NCBI GenBank assembly: GCA_003167055.1
Contig: PMUE01000037.1
Span: 1 to 9,185 of the forward strand
DNA: 9,185 bases
From: Vulcanimicrobiota bacterium
GTDB lineage: Bacteria > Vulcanimicrobiota > Vulcanimicrobiia > Vulcanimicrobiales > Vulcanimicrobiaceae
Direction of reading: 5' to 3'
Positions 6,377 through 9,185 of the stretch are shown in pieces. The position numbers and the translations under genes are program-made. Below the pieces are notes generated by a model. It was not told where the DNA came from. It saw only the letters and a program-made list of their open reading frames with translations, and made no database searches. Within the stretch, counting starts at the first letter, position 1. Each line of letters opens with the position of its first letter.

Positions 6377-7388
6377 ACGTCCCGGTGACGGGTGGCGGTT
6401 CGGGAAGCGCCGTCGCTTCGTCGTCGAGGCGCGAAAAGCGCCCGAACTCCGGCGGCGGTGCCGCTCCGGCGACGCGTTCGTCGACGGTATGCTCCGGTTG
6501 CTGTTCTTCCGGAGCGATGTACGAATCGGGCTCGACTGCGGCCGTGTCATTGTTCTCGTACGAGCGCACGACGGTTTCGGTGAACGCGCGCTGCGACGGC
6601 AGTGTGAGCAATCGATCGTCGGCCGCGCGGCGGGTGAGGCCGCGAATGATGTACGCGTTTTGTAGCCGGCGCAAGCCGCGCAGCGGAATCGAGGAGGTCG
6701 GAACGCCGACGAAGAGCTCGCGTACGACATCGTAGGTCTCTTCTGAGGCGATGATTGCGGCGTTGAGATCTTCGGATGCGGCTTCTAGGCGCGCCGCGAC
6801 CGCAACCGGATTCCCAACGACGGCAAACTCGCGCCGGTCTTTATAACCGGAATCGCCGGCGACGATCTTCCCCGAATTGACGCCCATGCCGACCGTAATC
6901 GGTTTGCGGCCTGCGTCACGCCAGCGAGCCTCCATCGCGCCGATGACGCGCATGATGTCCAGACTTGCGCGCAGCGCGCGCTCCTCCTGAAATTTCTCTT
7001 CAACCAAGATGCCGAAGGTCGCCATGACCGTGTCGCCGCGCAAGCTTTCGATCATCCCGCGATGGCGCTGCACCGCTTGCCCGACGATCGTGTAGAACTC
7101 GTTCAAATAGCGCAGCGTCTCAGCCGGCGAGAGCGTCTCGGCGAAAAGCGCGAAGTTGCGAATGCGCACGCACAGCATCGTTGCGTAGTATTCACGCGCC
7201 TCGAATAGCCGCGCGTCTTTGCGCGCCAACAGGTCCTCGACCACCGGCGACGGGACATAGCGCGAAAAGAGCGAGAGGACGCGCTGGTGCTCCCCGCGCG
7301 CAAAAACAAGCCGCTGAAAAAAGATCCAAGCGTAATAAATCGCTACCCCGGCCAGAGCCGCGAGCGCGATGACCAAGATGGCAGCCAT
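6336..7388 (-). CDS. Membrane-anchored class III adenylate/guanylate cyclase homologue, probably catalytically inactive
   Basis: A 350-residue protein: one N-terminal transmembrane helix (about 2-24), a linker (FSRYVPSPVVEDLL, 41-54, typical just before bacterial cyclase domains), a class III nucleotidyl cyclase domain (about 65-252), and a Pro/Glu-rich, probably disordered tail (about 275-350). The fold is clear from MIESLRGDTVMATFG (112-126), ITVGMGVNSGKIVAGDSGY (164-182) and VVGNPVAVAARLEAA (190-204). Against the family consensus most catalytic positions are changed. The first metal Asp (F-x-D-I) is Arg75, the base-contacting Lys is Ser115, the Asp before VN is Asn193, and the transition-state Asn (VN.AARL) is Ala196. 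Asp119 and Arg200 remain. A regulatory pseudocyclase is therefore more likely than a cAMP or cGMP producer. Start ATG 7388 supplies the membrane helix. It likely forms an operon with the cupredoxin gene. Confidence 0.9.
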   Translation of the reverse strand: MAAILVIALAALAGVAIYYAWIFFQRLVFARGEHQRVLSLFSRYVPSPVVEDLLARKDARLFEAREYYATMLCVRIRNFALFAETLSPAETLRYLNEFYTIVGQAVQRHRGMIESLRGDTVMATFGILVEEKFQEERALRASLDIMRVIGAMEARWRDAGRKPITVGMGVNSGKIVAGDSGYKDRREFAVVGNPVAVAARLEAASEDLNAAIIASEETYDVVRELFVGVPTSSIPLRGLRRLQNAYIIRGLTRRAADDRLLTLPSQRAFTETVVRSYENNDTAAVEPDSYIAPEEQQPEHTVDERVAGAAPPPEFGRFSRLDDEATALPEPPPVTGTYEDDQGPPVQLPP

Positions 7389-7396
7389 CGGACCTG

Positions 7397-7426
7397 GGGA
7401 TTTCCCGAGGCCCCGCCGGGAAACCC
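7397..7426. promoter_or_regulatory. Imperfect inverted repeat in a divergent intergenic region
   Basis: TTTCCCG (7401-7407) and CGGGAAA (7417-7423) are exact complements separated by 9 bases. GGG (7397-7399) and CCC (7424-7426) extend the stem to 10 pairs with one unpaired A at 7400. It lies in the 54-bp gap between the cyclase-like gene start (7388) and the 137-residue protein gene (7443). It could be an operator for both genes or a leader hairpin in either transcript. There is no T-run, so it is not a normal intrinsic terminator. Confidence 0.45.
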
Positions 7427-7431
7427 GTCGT

Positions 7432-7437
7432 AAGAGG
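7432..7437 (+). promoter_or_regulatory. Shine-Dalgarno of the 137-residue protein
   Basis: AAGAGG lies five bases before ATG 7443 and fixes that start. It is one of the clearest ribosome-binding sites in the window; most other genes here lack an obvious one and rely on close spacing or overlap with the upstream gene. Confidence 0.6.
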
Positions 7438-7442
7438 CGCGG

Positions 7443-7856
7443 ATGGACGCACTCGAGGCGCTACGCGCAAAAATCCCCGGATTTCCAGGCTTCGAGGATG
7501 CTGACGCTCGCCGGCTCTCCGACGAGGAGGTCCGGGCGTACTTGGGCGAGGCGATGGCGCCGCTCGAGGACCGCCTTAGCTTGGCCGGGCCGCAGGCCGA
7601 GCGCTTTGAATCGACGCTGCTGCGCGCGGAATTCATGAATCAGGCCGCATTCCGCGTGTACGAATCCGCCAAGCTCGACGACGCGCAAAACGCCGCGATG
7701 GCGGCTGCCGATGTGACCGCGATAGAACTGGCCGACCGTGCCGATGCCGTGGATGCGAGTACGCTCGACGCCTATCTCGATTCAGTCAATGCCGTTTTTG
7801 ACGAGCGTGACCGCATCATGAAGGCAAGCGCGCCGGCACCAACCTCGTTTCCCTAA
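7443..7856 (+). CDS. Unrecognised small acidic, helix-rich protein
   Basis: A 137-residue protein I do not assign to a family. It has no signal peptide or membrane segment, is rich in Ala, Asp and Glu, and looks mostly helical. It begins MDALEALRAKIPGFPGFEDA, where the IPGFPGF stretch is the only distinctive motif, followed by several probable helices (RRLSDEEVRAYLGEAMAPL, 23-41; about 50-75; about 80-127) and a short Pro/Ser tail. A good Shine-Dalgarno and codon use like its neighbours support real coding. It is divergent from the cyclase-like gene and convergent with the FecR gene, sharing CTAA at 7853-7856, so it is probably transcribed alone. A soluble cytoplasmic location is inferred. 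Confidence 0.75.
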   Translation: MDALEALRAKIPGFPGFEDADARRLSDEEVRAYLGEAMAPLEDRLSLAGPQAERFESTLLRAEFMNQAAFRVYESAKLDDAQNAAMAAADVTAIELADRADAVDASTLDAYLDSVNAVFDERDRIMKASAPAPTSFP

Positions 7857-8671
7857 TGCGAACAGGAACTCGTCGCGGGTGACGGCGACGGCGTGGCCTT
7901 CTTGTGTGCGAAGAGTCCGCCGACGGCGTTTGCTACTTCGCCGCCGTAGCCGCCGGTAGCACCATTTACGGCATTCGACGCTTGATTCGAAGCCGCGCTC
8001 ACGATCTCGCCTTTGGCTGCGTCCCAACTGGTCGGCACGCCGAAGTCCGGTGAGAACCGATCGATCATCTGTTGGGTAATCGCCTGTACTTGCGTTTGCA
8101 AGACGCCGTTGACCAAACGCGCCGCGAGCGATTGACCGGCAACTAAGGTGAATGTCTTGCCGTTCGCGGCCGTCACCTGGACGGGCAAGTTGGGGTCACA
8201 AACCTCGTAGACGTTGACGGTTAGATCGTTGCCCTCCGCGTCGATATCGCCTTCAGTTCCGCGCACCGCTACCTGCCCAGTAGCGGTAGCAAAGGTAAAA
8301 TCAGCCCTCGCACCTTGCGGGTGCTGCACGACGAAGCGCACTTTGCCGACGACGACGAAGTCGGCGTGGGCAATGTTCGTTAGATCGAAGACCTTGAGTT
8401 GGACCTTGCTTTGCGCACCGACGAGCACCCGCGAGCTGTCGGGAAGCCCGATTTCCGCGAGCGAGTCTGCACCGGTGATCGCATAATCGTCATCGTCGAG
8501 GACGGTGCTCGCTTTGGGCGCAAGCGGCGTAGTAGCGCCACCGCGCAGATAGCTGACGGTGCCGTGCATATTGTGCAGCTCTTTGTCATTTGCAGCGCGG
8601 GCTGGAAAGGCGCACAAGACGGCGCCGAACGTCAATGCGGCGCCAAGAGCAAACGAGCGCGAGGACATCAT
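7853..8671 (-). CDS. Secreted FecR-domain protein
   Basis: A 272-residue protein with a signal peptide (about 1-26, ending FPARA) and a FecR domain (about 35-190): HGTVSYLRGG, ITGADSLAEIGLPDSSRVLVG (a typical FecR stretch), LKVFDL, VVVGKVRFVV, then FATATGQVAVRGTEGDIDA, where the VRGTE core is the family hallmark. A linker (195-250) leads to an Ala/Ser/Pro/Thr tail ending near Cys270. Classical FecR proteins have a cytoplasmic sigma-regulating N-terminus and a transmembrane helix; here the domain is simply exported, so a role in sigma regulation is unlikely. Stand-alone FecR proteins of this kind have no settled function. Two adjacent ATGs (8671, 8668) could both start it; the frame extends upstream to 8731 but that would overlap the divergent gene and spoil the signal peptide. 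Confidence 0.88.
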   Translation of the reverse strand: MMSSRSFALGAALTFGAVLCAFPARAANDKELHNMHGTVSYLRGGATTPLAPKASTVLDDDDYAITGADSLAEIGLPDSSRVLVGAQSKVQLKVFDLTNIAHADFVVVGKVRFVVQHPQGARADFTFATATGQVAVRGTEGDIDAEGNDLTVNVYEVCDPNLPVQVTAANGKTFTLVAGQSLAARLVNGVLQTQVQAITQQMIDRFSPDFGVPTSWDAAKGEIVSAASNQASNAVNGATGGYGGEVANAVGGLFAHKKATPSPSPATSSCSH

Positions 8672-8695
8672 GATGGAATAGTTTAACGCGACTGT
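8672..8695. promoter_or_regulatory. 24-bp gap between divergent start codons
   Basis: The FecR gene and the GH20-like gene start back to back with only 24 bases between their ATGs. I see no clear Shine-Dalgarno for either and no convincing -35/-10 pair. The promoter of each must lie at least partly within the other's coding sequence, or one or both messages are leaderless. The AT-rich patch GGAATAGTTTAA is the only compositional break. Confidence 0.4.
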
Positions 8696-9185
8696 ATGTT
8701 TGCCCCGCTCCTCGCACTGCTCACACTGCATGTGATACCGAGACCCGTTTCGCTTGTGCCGGAAGCGTGTTCGATTGCGCCGCCGCTCACTGCACCGGCC
8801 GGTATCGATACGGGCGCGCTGGACGAATGGCAGCAGCGCTGGAAAGCGTTGGGCATTGGGCAGGTGACGGAAGGGAGCGATTCTCCGCTACGATTCGTTC
8901 GTGATGCGATGCTGACGCCACAAGCATATCGGCTCGACGTCTCGGCGCGCGGCATCACGATTTCGAGCGCGGACTCGGACGGTGCGTTCTACGCGGTCAT
9001 GACCCTCGTGCAGTTGCCGGTGCGTCAGGGCAACGCGTGGCGTCTGCCATGCGTCCGCATCAGTGACGCGCCGTCGCTGCGCTGGCGCATCCTTTCCGAC
9101 GACGTCTCGCGCGGCCCGCTGCCGACGATGCGCTACTTCGAGGAGCGCATTCGCACGATCGCGGCATTTAAGATGAACGGCTACT
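8696..9185 (+). CDS. N-terminal part of a GH20-like glycoside hydrolase (beta-N-acetylhexosaminidase type)
   Basis: The first 163 residues of a gene that runs off the window end. After a short hydrophobic start (MFAPLLALLTL), HVIPRPVSL resembles the opening of the GH20b-type domain. The beta-alpha domain continues with YRLDVSARGITISSADSDGAFYAVMTLVQL (78-107), the classic 'Y.L.v....i.I.a....G.fyg..TL.QL' pattern. The catalytic barrel then begins with RWRILSDDVSRGPLPTMRYFEERIRTIAAFKMNGY (129-163), matching the 'R...D.sRg..p....++.I..la.yKmN.y' entry of GH20. The catalytic Asp-Glu pair lies beyond the window. The substrate is probably an N-acetylhexosamine-containing glycan, but related families (GH84, GH123) share this N-terminal architecture. 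An in-frame TAA at 8684 rules out an earlier start, so the signal peptide is unusually short. Confidence 0.85.
   Translation, partial: MFAPLLALLTLHVIPRPVSLVPEACSIAPPLTAPAGIDTGALDEWQQRWKALGIGQVTEGSDSPLRFVRDAMLTPQAYRLDVSARGITISSADSDGAFYAVMTLVQLPVRQGNAWRLPCVRISDAPSLRWRILSDDVSRGPLPTMRYFEERIRTIAAFKMNGY

Noticed and set aside
6377..6730. Upstream extension of the cupredoxin gene
   Set aside because: It would overlap the cyclase-like gene over some 400 bases and bury the signal peptide that starts at 6376.
8672..8731. Upstream extension of the FecR gene with several Cys residues
   Set aside because: It overlaps the divergent glycosidase start and would place charged residues before a good signal peptide.

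Overview
The window is about 60% GC and densely coded, with short or absent intergenic gaps. The gene mix (GMC oxidoreductase with a small partner subunit, class III sirtuin, secreted ferritin-like protein, HD-GYP phosphodiesterase, cyclase-like protein, cupredoxin, FecR protein, GH20-type glycosidase) suggests a free-living, non-enteric environmental bacterium. A poorly cultured soil lineage such as Candidatus Eremiobacterota would fit, but that placement is an impression from gene content, not a demonstrated result. I see no rRNA, tRNA, CRISPR array, insertion sequence or prophage gene.

Layout. (1) Plus strand, 1-1933: the 3' end of a small oxidoreductase partner subunit, then a GMC oxidoreductase whose ATG overlaps that gene's stop (ATGA), then a 61-residue single-span membrane protein. 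(2) Minus strand, 3275-1930: an RskA-like membrane-anchored protein coupled through TGATG to a GNAT acetyltransferase. (3) Plus strand, 3309-5826: a class III sirtuin, a secreted ferritin-like protein and a membrane HD-GYP protein, closely spaced and probably one operon. (4) Minus strand, 7388-5798: a membrane-anchored class III cyclase homologue lacking most catalytic residues, overlapping by 41 bp a secreted cupredoxin with a carboxypeptidase-regulatory-like tail. (5) Plus strand, 7443-7856: an unrecognised 137-residue helical protein. (6) Minus strand, 8671-7853: a secreted FecR-domain protein. (7) Plus strand, 8696 to the window end: the N-terminal part of a GH20-like glycoside hydrolase.

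How the genes relate. The first cluster looks like a periplasmic or membrane dehydrogenase module, with the small membrane protein where related FAD-dehydrogenase complexes often encode a cytochrome c. The signalling genes include an HD-GYP protein with intact metal-binding motifs (cyclic-di-GMP breakdown) and a probable pseudocyclase. Two proteins carry the outer domains typical of anti-sigma factors (RskA C-terminal, FecR), yet neither has a cytoplasmic sigma-binding domain nor a sigma factor beside it. A GNAT acetyltransferase and a sirtuin lie either side of a short divergent promoter region that contains a perfect inverted repeat. All three convergent gene pairs overlap at their 3' ends (4, 29 and 4 bp), so no stand-alone terminators fit there. 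I found no obviously new multi-gene system. The best leads are the pseudocyclase-cupredoxin pair, the noncanonical sirtuin zinc site, and the dehydrogenase cluster with its small membrane partner.
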